9,567 nt of DNA from JAJKJG01 sp036556825 (GTDB taxonomy: Bacteria > Pseudomonadota > Alphaproteobacteria > Rhizobiales > Beijerinckiaceae), in the NCBI GenBank assembly GCA_036556825.1, contig DATBIR010000294.1, positions 1 to 9,567 of the forward strand. The letters are read 5' to 3'. The first letter of the stretch is position 1. Every line of letters starts with the position of its first letter. Positions 1-6,255 of this stretch are shown here, piece after piece. Position numbers and translations under genes: made by a program. The notes beneath the pieces were generated by a model. The model did not search any database and had not been told where the DNA came from. It saw only the letters and a list, made by a program, of their open reading frames with translations.

Positions 1-60
1 AGCAGCAACTTCTATTGTGACGAACCAGGGTTCACACCACCTCGTGTTCAGGGCTGCCAC

Positions 61-882
61 ATGTCCGCTGAAGATGACATCAAGCTGCTTGAGGACTTCA
101 GACAGAAGGTGGAGCAGTACTTATTCTTAGGGTACGTCCCCGTGGCTGACCCAATTTGGCCGAACGAAACAACTCGCACCTGGCGAGAAGCTCAGAGCCG
201 CCCGGAGATGAAAGATCTCCGTCGAGAGATCAACCTGATGAAGCCGCAGGTCAGCAAGCTGCTGTATGCCTGCGGCGCCGATACGACGTTGGTCCAATAC
301 CCCGCGCCCGCGGTTGGCGGCCCAATTCTGAAATTCGAGATCCTTGACTTAATCACGGAAAACCGGAGCAGTCGCACCCTCGACCTGTCCACCGTCAATG
401 ATATCCTGGATTTCACGATCGGCGTGCTACGAACTAAGGCCGTGTCTCCGGTGAGCACAACACAGCTAGTTGGCGACGTCACCAAGGGCCTCATCTTCAT
501 TGTGATGCCGATGGCCGACGATGACCACGCCCTCGAGGATGTGCATGACACGATCAAGTTAGTCGCTTCTGATCTAGGTATGTCCGCACAGCGCGTTGAT
601 GACGAGCTTCGGACTGAGCGAATTACAGACAGGATTTTGGATGCAATCTCGCGAGCCGAGTACGTCGTCGCTGATCTCTCGCTCGCCCGGCCGAACGTTT
701 ACTACGAAGCGGGTTATGCCCACGCTCTCGGCAAGACACCGATCTACATCGCCCGTGAAGGGACGAAGATCGAGTTTGATGTGAAGGATTATCCCGTATT
801 GTTCTACAAGAACATGCGGTCTCTTCGCGAACGGCTTATGGCCATGCTCAAAGCGCTACGACATCGGCTATCCGAGTCCTAA
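61..882 (+). CDS. nucleoside 2-deoxyribosyltransferase/TIR-like putative defence effector
   Basis: 273 residues from the ATG. The C-terminal half (about residues 142-270) has the pattern of the nucleoside-2-deoxyribosyltransferase-like fold: a first beta strand ending 'FIVMPM' (146-151), 'VVADLS' (202-207), then 'RPNVYYEAGYAHALGK' (210-225) with Glu216 in the place of the family's catalytic glutamate, and a final 'PIYIA' strand. Relatives with this pattern are often found in anti-phage operons, where they are expected to cleave or modify nucleotides such as NAD or nucleosides. The N-terminal 130 residues form an unrecognised, probably mostly helical domain that may sense or regulate. Position next to a broken tRNA and its lower GC suggest island cargo. 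The frame has no stop upstream to base 1 and no clear ribosome binding site precedes the ATG, so the true start could lie left of the window. Substrate and defence role are inferred. Confidence 0.72.
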   Translation: MSAEDDIKLLEDFRQKVEQYLFLGYVPVADPIWPNETTRTWREAQSRPEMKDLRREINLMKPQVSKLLYACGADTTLVQYPAPAVGGPILKFEILDLITENRSSRTLDLSTVNDILDFTIGVLRTKAVSPVSTTQLVGDVTKGLIFIVMPMADDDHALEDVHDTIKLVASDLGMSAQRVDDELRTERITDRILDAISRAEYVVADLSLARPNVYYEAGYAHALGKTPIYIAREGTKIEFDVKDYPVLFYKNMRSLRERLMAMLKALRHRLSES

Positions 883-1003
883 TTGCGAGCAAGGAATTTT
901 TTCAAATAATAGGCGTATTGACCTTACGCAGAGTCCCACGAAAAGTCCCACCGAACTAAGCCGCACTCCACAAAACTAGCGATATATCAAGTACTTACGT
1001 CAA
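883..1003. other. gene-free island end, AT-richer
   Basis: This short stretch between the effector gene and the broken tRNA holds no convincing coding frame. It is AT-richer than the chromosome, with a run of six T at 897-902 and no hairpin in front of it, two short palindromes (981-988 and 989-996) and the tandem repeat listed separately. Such a layout fits the attachment-site flank of an integrative element. Confidence 0.4.
932..951. repeat. tandem 8-bp direct repeat, possible integrase arm site
   Basis: AGTCCCAC occurs at 932-939 and again at 944-951, a 12-bp period, roughly 65-120 bases from the tRNA break. Tyrosine recombinases of integrative elements bind short direct repeats ('arm sites') beside the crossover core, so position and spacing fit that role. 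The functional reading is inference. Confidence 0.35.
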
Positions 1004-1027
1004 GCGACCCACATCTCCCAAAGCAGA
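1004..1027 (-). other. candidate attachment-site junction in the tRNA-Pro anticodon arm
   Basis: The tRNA identity on the minus strand runs through the anticodon stem-loop, breaks for four bases (three of them mismatched), then resumes for GGGTCGC before ending. This graded loss of identity is what a crossover within the anticodon loop would leave if the element's site only partly matches the tRNA 3' half. The exact crossover point cannot be fixed without the other end. Confidence 0.45.
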
Positions 1028-1054
1028 TGCGCTACCAGACTGCGCTACGCCCCG
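1015..1054 (-). pseudogene. tRNA-Pro(UGG) 5' half, split in the anticodon arm
   Basis: Read on the minus strand from 1054, the sequence follows the bacterial tRNA-Pro(UGG) 5' half: acceptor strand CGGGGCG, D-arm GCGC...GCGC, anticodon 5' strand TCTGC and loop TTTGGGA containing TGG. After the following G (1015) the match fails. The 3' anticodon strand expected as GCAGA reads GATGT, and although GGGTCGC (1010-1004) still matches the variable region, no T-arm or acceptor 3' strand follows. This copy therefore cannot fold as a tRNA. It sits downstream of the DUF192 gene on the same strand. I infer disruption by element integration; an intact tRNA-Pro(UGG) should exist elsewhere, possibly rebuilt at the far end of the element. 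Confidence 0.75.
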
Positions 1055-1159
1055 CCGCCATCCCCCGCTGGCTAGCATGTGAGGCGCGGCCCGGGCAAGC
1101 ACAACGCCGCCGGGACGCCGCGCATGGCGAAAGCATCACCTGTCGAATCGAAACCGAGC

Positions 1160-1624
1160 CTAATGTTTGAAGAGAGGATGCTCGACGCGGTCACCGGCCT
1201 TGAGGCCGAGCCGGGACGCGGTCCCGCCGATCACTTCCAGGACCGCGAGAACGGGCTCTCCGGACGGGATCGCCCGGGTCGACAACGGCTCGGCATTCTC
1301 GGCGATCCGCGCGACGCTGCCGTCGGGCCGGATGAACACCATGTCCAGCGGGATATAGGTGTTCTGCATCCACATAGAGATCGGCTGCACGCGCCCGAAG
1401 TCGAACAGCATGCCGCGATCAGCCGCCAGGTTGCGCCGGAACATGAGGCCTTGCGCGCGCTCGGCGTCGTTGCGGGCCAGCTCGACCTGGAACGCATGAC
1501 GCCCGCTCCGGCTGACAATCGTCAGCGGTTCGAGATTTTGTGCGTGCGTGCCGGCGCTCCAGAGGAGCGCCAGGCACAAGATCAGGAATTGCGCCAGACG
1601 CGCATGAAGGCCGAGCCGGGGCAT
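1160..1624 (-). CDS. secreted DUF192 family protein
   Basis: 154 residues. Residues 11-28 form a Sec signal peptide core with likely cleavage after 'THA' (A28/Q29). The mature part shows the DUF192 pattern: 'ERAQGLMFRR' (55-64), 'GMLFDF' (71-76), 'SMWMQNTYIPLDMVFI' (83-98) and a closing 'LKAGDRV' (141-147). Members are small beta-rich exported proteins of unknown function. I chose the ATG at 1624 because an AGGG motif lies just upstream and the signal peptide then sits at the N-terminus; the ATG at 1660 would add 12 residues and overlap the preceding gene. It begins eight bases after the cold-shock gene stop, so the two are probably co-transcribed and perhaps translationally coupled. The broken tRNA-Pro follows; I recall cold-shock, DUF192 and tRNA-Pro being neighbours in other Hyphomicrobiales. 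Confidence 0.88.
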   Translation of the reverse strand: MPRLGLHARLAQFLILCLALLWSAGTHAQNLEPLTIVSRSGRHAFQVELARNDAERAQGLMFRRNLAADRGMLFDFGRVQPISMWMQNTYIPLDMVFIRPDGSVARIAENAEPLSTRAIPSGEPVLAVLEVIGGTASRLGLKAGDRVEHPLFKH

Positions 1625-1631
1625 CAGCCCT

Positions 1632-2249
1632 TTAATGCGAGGACGGCACGGCTCCGTCAACCAGCCGCACCTCGGCGGCCATCAGGCCCTTGCTCCCGTC
1701 GCCGTAGCGCACGAGGACCTGCTCCCCCGGCTTCAGCTCGGCGATGCCGTAACGCCGCAACGTCTCCATGTGGACGAAGATGTCGGGCGTGCCGTCGCCG
1801 CGGGTCACGAAGCCGAAGCCGCGCAGCCGGTTGAACCATTTGACGATGGCCGGCTCGAGGCCGCTCGTCGGAGTGACCGCCACATGCGTGCGCGGCATGG
1901 GCAGTTCGGAGGGATGGATGGCGCTCGCCTCGTCGAGCGAGACGATGCGCAGGGCCTGCAGCCCGCGTGGCCGCTGCACCGCCTCGACGACGATACGCGC
2001 CCCCTCATTGGCAGTTTGGTAACCGTCCCGGCGTAGGCAGGTGATGTGCAGCAGCACATCGGGCATGCCGTTGTCCGGAACGACGAAGCCGAAACCCTTG
2101 GCCACGTCGAACCATTTGATGCGCCCGCTGACCTCGACAATGTCGAGAGGCTGCTCCGTTGGAGCGTCGACGGAATCACGCCGGGAAGGATCGATTAGAG
2201 AGTGAGCTTGCTTTGCGCTGAACGCGCCAGAACCAAAATCATCAGACAT
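1632..2249 (-). CDS. two-domain cold-shock protein
   Basis: 205 residues with two cold-shock (S1-like OB fold) domains: residues 39-106 with RNP1 'KGFGFV' (51-56) and RNP2-like 'DVLLH' (64-68), and residues 132-197 with 'RGFGFV' (143-148) and 'DIFVH' (156-160). Each domain starts with the usual 'IKWF' or 'VKWF'. The two are joined by a linker of about 25 residues and preceded by a polar, probably disordered extension of about 38 residues. Such proteins bind single-stranded RNA or DNA and act as RNA chaperones. CSD1 is the more divergent copy. The ATG at 2249 has a purine/G-rich stretch just upstream. The gene lies 112 bases after the Sir2 stop and directly before DUF192. Whether it is cold-induced cannot be told. 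Confidence 0.92.
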   Translation of the reverse strand: MSDDFGSGAFSAKQAHSLIDPSRRDSVDAPTEQPLDIVEVSGRIKWFDVAKGFGFVVPDNGMPDVLLHITCLRRDGYQTANEGARIVVEAVQRPRGLQALRIVSLDEASAIHPSELPMPRTHVAVTPTSGLEPAIVKWFNRLRGFGFVTRGDGTPDIFVHMETLRRYGIAELKPGEQVLVRYGDGSKGLMAAEVRLVDGAVPSSH

Positions 2250-2303
2250 GTAACCACCGCATCGAATCGCGCCGCACGATTCTCGGCCACAAAAATAACA
2301 TTG

Positions 2304-2316
2304 TCCCGATTCGGGA
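2304..2316 (-). terminator. small palindrome with T-run after the Sir2 gene
   Basis: TCCCGA and TCGGGA flank a single central base, giving a short palindrome. On the minus strand it is followed within about ten bases by a run of five T. It lies between the Sir2 stop and the cold-shock start, so it could end Sir2 transcription or be an operator in the cold-shock leader. The stem is short, so this is weak. A second 5-bp hairpin (2341-2345 with 2355-2359) sits just after the Sir2 stop. Confidence 0.3.
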
Positions 2317-2361
2317 AAAGCACGAAGTTCGGCTGCTGTTCACTCTTTCTTTCCGAGTGTG

Positions 2362-3138
2362 TCAATTACGCACGATAAAGCGTTCGAGTACCGCGCCGAT
2401 GTCGGCGCGGATGACGAGGTCGGCGAGACGGTCGAGTTCGGTCGCTTCTCGGTTGATGATCACGAGCCTGGCGCCGTTGCGCTTGGCGAGCGCCGGAAAG
2501 CCGGCGGCCGGATAAACCACGAGCGACGATCCGATGGCGAGAAAGACGTCGCAGGCGAGCGTCACCTCGCGTGCGCGCCGCATCTGCGTCTCGGGCATGG
2601 CCTGCCCGAACGAGATCGTCGCGGCCTTGATGATGCCGCCGCAGGCCATGCAGGCCGGCGCATCGCCGCTGGCCTCGAAACCGGCGCGAACCCAGTCGAG
2701 CTCGTGGCGGCGCGCGCAGGCGAGGCAGGCGGCATAGGTGCCGTTGCCGTGCAGCTCGATGATTCGCTCCGCCGGGATGCCGGACGCTTGGTGAAGGCCG
2801 TCGATGTTCTGGGTGATGACGGCCGGCATCCTGCCGCGCGACACCAGCGAAGCGAGCGCCTGATGGCCGCGGTTCGGCCCTGCGCCGCGATAAAGATCGT
2901 CCATCGCGAATTTGCGGCGCCACGCTTCGCGGCGGGCCTCGGCGCTCGCGGCAAAGGCCGCGAACGGGATCGGCTTGTTGCGCATCCAGGGGCTGTCGGG
3001 CGAGCGGAAGTCGGGAATGCCGCTTTCCGTCGAGATCCCGGCGCCGGTGAACCCCGCCACCGCGTCGGCCGCCCCGACGAGCGCCTGCAGCGCGTCGACT
3101 TGCGTGGCCAGGCCGCTGGACGATTCCGACGTTTTCAT
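2362..3138 (-). CDS. Sir2-family NAD-dependent protein deacylase
   Basis: 258 residues from the ATG. Sirtuins remove acetyl or other acyl groups from lysine using NAD, giving nicotinamide and O-acyl-ADP-ribose. Visible motifs: 'GAGISTESGIPDFRS' (32-46) of the NAD site, 'QNIDGLH' (110-116), catalytic His130 in 'ELHG', a zinc ribbon with Cys138/Cys141 and Cys163/Cys166, and 'GSS' (203-205). The usual proline after the zinc ribbon is replaced: 'GGIIKAATISFGQ' (167-179), a form I associate with one proteobacterial subgroup. Domain and length are complete. A GTG at 3156 would add six residues; the ATG is preferred because a GGA-containing motif precedes it at usable spacing. It diverges from the DUF1624 gene. 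Targets are unknown. Confidence 0.92.
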   Translation of the reverse strand: MKTSESSSGLATQVDALQALVGAADAVAGFTGAGISTESGIPDFRSPDSPWMRNKPIPFAAFAASAEARREAWRRKFAMDDLYRGAGPNRGHQALASLVSRGRMPAVITQNIDGLHQASGIPAERIIELHGNGTYAACLACARRHELDWVRAGFEASGDAPACMACGGIIKAATISFGQAMPETQMRRAREVTLACDVFLAIGSSLVVYPAAGFPALAKRNGARLVIINREATELDRLADLVIRADIGAVLERFIVRN

Positions 3139-3233
3139 CCGTCCATATTTGGCCACGCAAGCACGCGAGGCCAGAGAGGTCGGGAGAGTTTTCGCAGCCC
3201 CCTTCCCTTCCGGGCGGCCTGCGTCACAGGAGG
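3139..3233. promoter_or_regulatory. divergent intergenic region between Sir2 and DUF1624 genes
   Basis: The 95 bases between the two divergent starts must carry at least one promoter for each direction. I see no convincing -35/-10 pair. The clearest signal is AGGAGG at 3228-3233, a ribosome binding site for the plus-strand gene. Confidence 0.35.
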
Positions 3234-4259
3234 ATGGAGCCGTTGCAAGGACGTGAGGCCGCGCCGGGCGCCGCGATGCATCGCTGGGCCGCGATCGACA
3301 TCGCGCGCGGCCTCGCCGTCGCGGCCATGGTCGTCTACCACTTCGCCTGGGACCTCAGCTTCTTCCGGCTGACCGCGACCGACGTCGTCGGGCATCCCGG
3401 CTGGCAGCTATTTGCCCGCGCCATCGCCGCCACCTTCCTGGTCCTGGTCGGCGCCGGGCTGGTGCTGGCGCACGGCAACGGCATCCGCTGGCGGCCCTTC
3501 TTCATGCGGCTGGCCGTCATCGCTGCGGCCGCCCTGATGGTCACCGTCGCGACGCGCCTCGCCATGCCGGAGAGCTACATCTTCTTCGGCATCCTGCATT
3601 GCATCGCGCTGGCGAGCGTGCTGGCGCTGCCGTTCCTGCGCGCCCCGATCGGGGTCACGCTGGCCGCCGCGGCCTTCACTGTCGCCGCACCCGCCTTGTT
3701 CACGGCGCCGGCGCTCGATGCCCCGGCCCTCGACTGGCTGGGCCTCGGCGCGCAAGCGCCGCTGACGAACGACTACGTGCCGGTTTTTCCGTGGTTCGGT
3801 TTCGTGCTCCTGGGGCTGGCCGGCATGCGGCTGATGCTCCGGCAGGGAGGTGGACCTGGAGGTGAGCCCGGCGCGCCCCGCCCCGGCCCGGCGGCCCGGA
3901 TGTGGCGGGGCCTCGTCTGGGCAGGCCGCCGCAGCCTCGTCATCTATCTTGCCCATCAGCCCGTCCTGCTGGCCGGCCTGTTCCTGGTCGCTCGGGCGAT
4001 CGGCCCCAATGCCGCCGCCGAGGAGGCCTCCTTCCTCAGGAGCTGCGTCGCCGGCTGCGCGGCAAGGGGTGGCGACAAGGCCCTGTGCGACGCGGGCTGC
4101 GGCTGCGCGGCGGGACGGCTCAAGGCGGCGGGCCTGTGGGAGGCCACGGTGCGCAACGAGGCCGACGCGGCCGCCCGGGAACAGGCTTCCCGGCTGGCGC
4201 GGCAATGCTTCGACGAGAGACGGCAGAATCCGGTCGATTCCGGGGCGGAGCCCCGCTGA
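3234..4259 (+). CDS. DUF1624 (heparan-alpha-glucosaminide N-acetyltransferase-like) membrane protein
   Basis: 341 residues with about seven hydrophobic segments (near 20-37, 57-79, 89-109, 116-134, 139-158, 183-200, 231-253). The start 'IDIARGLAVAAMVVYHFAWD' (21-40), 'GILHCIALAS' (119-128) and 'YLAHQPVL' (238-245) match the DUF1624/HGSNAT-like membrane acyltransferase family, in which human members acetylate heparan sulfate across the lysosomal membrane. The bacterial substrate is unknown. A Gly/Pro-rich loop lies at 204-222. After the last helix comes a soluble tail with Cys at 271, 275, 285, 289, 291 and 325, suggesting disulfides or metal binding. The start is unsure: AGGAGG abuts the ATG at 3234 with no spacer, but is nine bases from an in-frame TTG at 3243; ATG 3276 ('MHRWAAID') is another option. 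Confidence 0.85.
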   Translation: MEPLQGREAAPGAAMHRWAAIDIARGLAVAAMVVYHFAWDLSFFRLTATDVVGHPGWQLFARAIAATFLVLVGAGLVLAHGNGIRWRPFFMRLAVIAAAALMVTVATRLAMPESYIFFGILHCIALASVLALPFLRAPIGVTLAAAAFTVAAPALFTAPALDAPALDWLGLGAQAPLTNDYVPVFPWFGFVLLGLAGMRLMLRQGGGPGGEPGAPRPGPAARMWRGLVWAGRRSLVIYLAHQPVLLAGLFLVARAIGPNAAAEEASFLRSCVAGCAARGGDKALCDAGCGCAAGRLKAAGLWEATVRNEADAAAREQASRLARQCFDERRQNPVDSGAEPR

Positions 4260-4260
4260 A

Positions 4261-4276
4261 TGTGCTGCGGAGCACA
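4261..4276 (+). terminator. 6-bp stem hairpin after the DUF1624 gene
   Basis: TGTGCT and AGCACA enclose a GCGG loop one base after the DUF1624 stop codon. No T-run follows, so it may be a mRNA 3'-end stabiliser or a weak terminator rather than a classic intrinsic terminator. Confidence 0.35.
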
Positions 4277-4294
4277 GACGGGTTAAGGATGCGC

Positions 4295-4306
4295 GGCTAT
4301 ATAGCC
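4295..4306. promoter_or_regulatory. 12-bp perfect palindrome upstream of the secretion operon
   Basis: GGCTATATAGCC is a perfect two-fold symmetric 12-mer with no loop. It is 18 bases upstream of the candidate -35 element and in an AT-richer pocket of otherwise GC-rich DNA. Symmetry and place suggest a binding site for a dimeric regulator of the ABC/HlyD operon. No regulator gene lies nearby, so this is inference. Confidence 0.4.
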
Positions 4307-4323
4307 ATCTCAACGACAAAATA

Positions 4324-4353
4324 GTGCCATAAAACCCTGGCTTTCGTTATAGT
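4324..4353 (+). promoter_or_regulatory. candidate sigma-70 type promoter of the secretion operon
   Basis: GTGCCA (4 of 6 to TTGACA) at 4324-4329 and TATAGT (5 of 6 to TATAAT) at 4348-4353 are 18 bases apart in the only AT-rich stretch ahead of the ABC gene. A start of transcription near 4360 would give a leader of about 107 bases to the ATG at 4467. It is the best match in the gap but not proof. Confidence 0.38.
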
Positions 4354-4466
4354 ATTCAGCGATCTCGCCGGGGGGCATGGCTGACGGCACGCGAGGGCGG
4401 CCGCCGGCCCACCTGACCTTCGTATTTTCGGTCGCGAGAAACGAGCTCGAACCTGCGGGTGTGTAC

Positions 4467-6236
4467 ATGAGAGCGCCGCCGAAGAAATCCGAACTTGTCG
4501 AGGCGCTTGCTTCCTGCCGGGGAGCATTTCTGAGCATCGGCCTGTTCTCCGGGGTCATCAACATCCTGATGCTGACCGGGTCGATCTACATGCTGCAGGT
4601 CTACGACCGGGTCCTGCCGAGCCGCAGCGTGCCGACCCTGGTCGGCCTGACGGTCCTGATCATTTTCCTGTTCGGCCTGCAGGGCGTGCTCGACTGGCTG
4701 CGCCAGCGGCTCCTGACGCGCATCGGCCTGACCCTCGACGCCGAGCTGTCGAAGCGCATCTTCAACATCATCGTCAGCCTGCCCCTCAAGACCCGCGGCA
4801 TCGCCGACGGGCTGCAGCCGCTGCGCGACTTCGATGCGGTGCGCTCGTTCCTGTCCAGCCTCGGGCCGACCGCCCTGTTCGACCTGCCCTGGCTGCCGCT
4901 CTATCTCGGGCTCTGTTTCCTGCTCCATCCCTGGCTCGGGCTCACCGCCCTGGTCGGCGCCATCATTCTGGCCGGGCTGGCCATCCTGACCGAGGTGCTG
5001 TCGCGGCAGCCGCTGCAGCAGGCTTCGGTGCATGCCGCCATGCGCCATGGCCAGGCGGAAGCCTCGCGCCGCAATGCCGAGGCGATCCGCGCCATGGGCA
5101 TGGGCAATGCGCTGGCGCGCCGCTGGTCCGACGTCAACGACAAGTATCTGCTGGTGCAGGAGCGCGCGACGGATGTCGGCGGCGGCCTCGGCTCCCTGTC
5201 CAAGGTGTTGCGGTTCCTGTTGCAGTCGATCGTGCTCGGCGTCGGCGCCTGGCTCGCCATCCTCGACAAGGCATCGCCCGGCGTGATCATCGCCTCGTCC
5301 ATCCTGACGAGCCGCGCGCTCGCGCCGATCGAGATCGCCATCGCCCACTGGAAGGGCTTCCTGTCCGCACGGCAGAGCTGGAAGCGCCTCGGCGAGCTCC
5401 TGACGGCGCTGCCGCCGGATACCGAGCCGATGGCCCTTCCGGCGCCGAAGAAATCCCTGGCGGTCGAAGGCGTGGTCGTGGGCTCCCCCGGCTCGCGCGA
5501 GCCGATCGTCACCAACGTCAGCTTCGCGCTGTCCGCCGGCGACGGACTCGGCGTCATCGGCCCGAGCGCGTCGGGTAAGTCGAGCCTGGTGCGTGCGCTC
5601 GTCGGCGTGTGGCCGATGATGCGCGGCGCCATCCGCCTCGACGGGGCGACGCTCGACCACTGGAGCCCCACCTCCCTCGGCCCGTCGATCGGCTACATGC
5701 CGCAGGGCATCGAGCTGTTCGACGGCACCGTGGCCGAGAACATTTCGCGCTTCGCCGAGGAGCCGGATCCGTCGCGCGTCGTTGCGGCGGCGCAGGCCGC
5801 CGGCGCGCACGACATGATCCTCAGGCTGCCGCAGGGCTACGACACGCGCACCGGCGAGGGCGCCGGCTCGCTGTCGGCCGGACAGCGCCAGCGCATCGCC
5901 CTGGCGCGCGCCCTCTACGGCGATCCGTTCCTGGTCGTCCTCGACGAGCCGAACTCCAATCTCGACGCCGAGGGCGAAGCGGCCCTGACGGAAGCCATCA
6001 AGGGCGTGCGTGCCCGCGGCGGCATCATCGTCGTCGTCGCCCACCGCCCGAGCGCCCTCGCCGCGCTCGACCAGGTGCTGGTGATGCGCAACGGCACGGT
6101 GCAGGCATTCGGCCCGCGCGACGAGGTGCTGCGCAAGACCCTGGTGCCGCAGAGCGTGCCGCAACCGAAGCCGGCCGCATCCATGCCGCAGCCGCTGCGG
6201 GCCGCCGCGACCGGCGCCGGCCCCGACGCATCCTGA
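4467..6236 (+). CDS. type I secretion ABC permease/ATPase (PrtD-like)
   Basis: 589 residues, the usual PrtD length. The N-terminal half is an exporter membrane domain with several hydrophobic helices, beginning with the family pattern 'LTGSIYMLQVYDRVLPSRS' (36-54). The C-terminal half is a complete ATPase: Walker A 'GPSASGKS' (365-372), Q-loop in 'YMPQ', signature 'LSAGQRQ' (469-475), Walker B ending at Asp493-Glu494 and H-loop His526. It should sit in the inner membrane and power export of an unfolded substrate with the HlyD-family partner 19 bases downstream. The signature has Ala for the usual second Gly, as in several PrtD relatives. An ATG at 4377 gives 30 extra residues unlike the family and its G-run is too close to act as ribosome site, so I prefer 4467. 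No substrate gene is visible. Confidence 0.9.
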   Translation: MRAPPKKSELVEALASCRGAFLSIGLFSGVINILMLTGSIYMLQVYDRVLPSRSVPTLVGLTVLIIFLFGLQGVLDWLRQRLLTRIGLTLDAELSKRIFNIIVSLPLKTRGIADGLQPLRDFDAVRSFLSSLGPTALFDLPWLPLYLGLCFLLHPWLGLTALVGAIILAGLAILTEVLSRQPLQQASVHAAMRHGQAEASRRNAEAIRAMGMGNALARRWSDVNDKYLLVQERATDVGGGLGSLSKVLRFLLQSIVLGVGAWLAILDKASPGVIIASSILTSRALAPIEIAIAHWKGFLSARQSWKRLGELLTALPPDTEPMALPAPKKSLAVEGVVVGSPGSREPIVTNVSFALSAGDGLGVIGPSASGKSSLVRALVGVWPMMRGAIRLDGATLDHWSPTSLGPSIGYMPQGIELFDGTVAENISRFAEEPDPSRVVAAAQAAGAHDMILRLPQGYDTRTGEGAGSLSAGQRQRIALARALYGDPFLVVLDEPNSNLDAEGEAALTEAIKGVRARGGIIVVVAHRPSALAALDQVLVMRNGTVQAFGPRDEVLRKTLVPQSVPQPKPAASMPQPLRAAATGAGPDAS

Positions 6237-6255
6237 CGCTTCCCGAGAGGGCCAG

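Larger units (their letters stand above)
1..1015. mobile_element. end of a presumed tRNA-Pro-integrated genomic island
   Basis: Everything left of the broken tRNA-Pro looks foreign to the rest of the window. Counted 60-base blocks at 61, 601 and 961 give about 50, 55 and 48% GC, against about 72% at 4921-4980. The boundary falls inside the anticodon arm of a tRNA gene, a classic target of tyrosine-recombinase elements, and the only gene present resembles defence-type effectors. No integrase is visible; it may lie further left or at the other end. That this is an island is inference from these three signs. Its far end is outside the window. Confidence 0.5.

Noticed and set aside
895..905. T-run as an intrinsic terminator for the effector gene
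   Set aside because: No stable hairpin lies just upstream of the run.
1004..1054. complete functional tRNA-Pro
   Set aside because: The 3' anticodon strand does not pair and there is no T-arm or acceptor 3' strand.
1079..1834. 251-codon plus-strand open frame
   Set aside because: Covers DUF192 and part of the first cold-shock gene in antisense; no ribosome site and no domain.
2359..3372. 337-codon plus-strand open frame
   Set aside because: Antisense to the Sir2 gene, which has all catalytic motifs; the plus frame has none.
3408..4319. 303-codon minus-strand open frame
   Set aside because: Antisense to the DUF1624 gene with its membrane segments; the minus frame is Arg/Gly/Gln-rich shadow.
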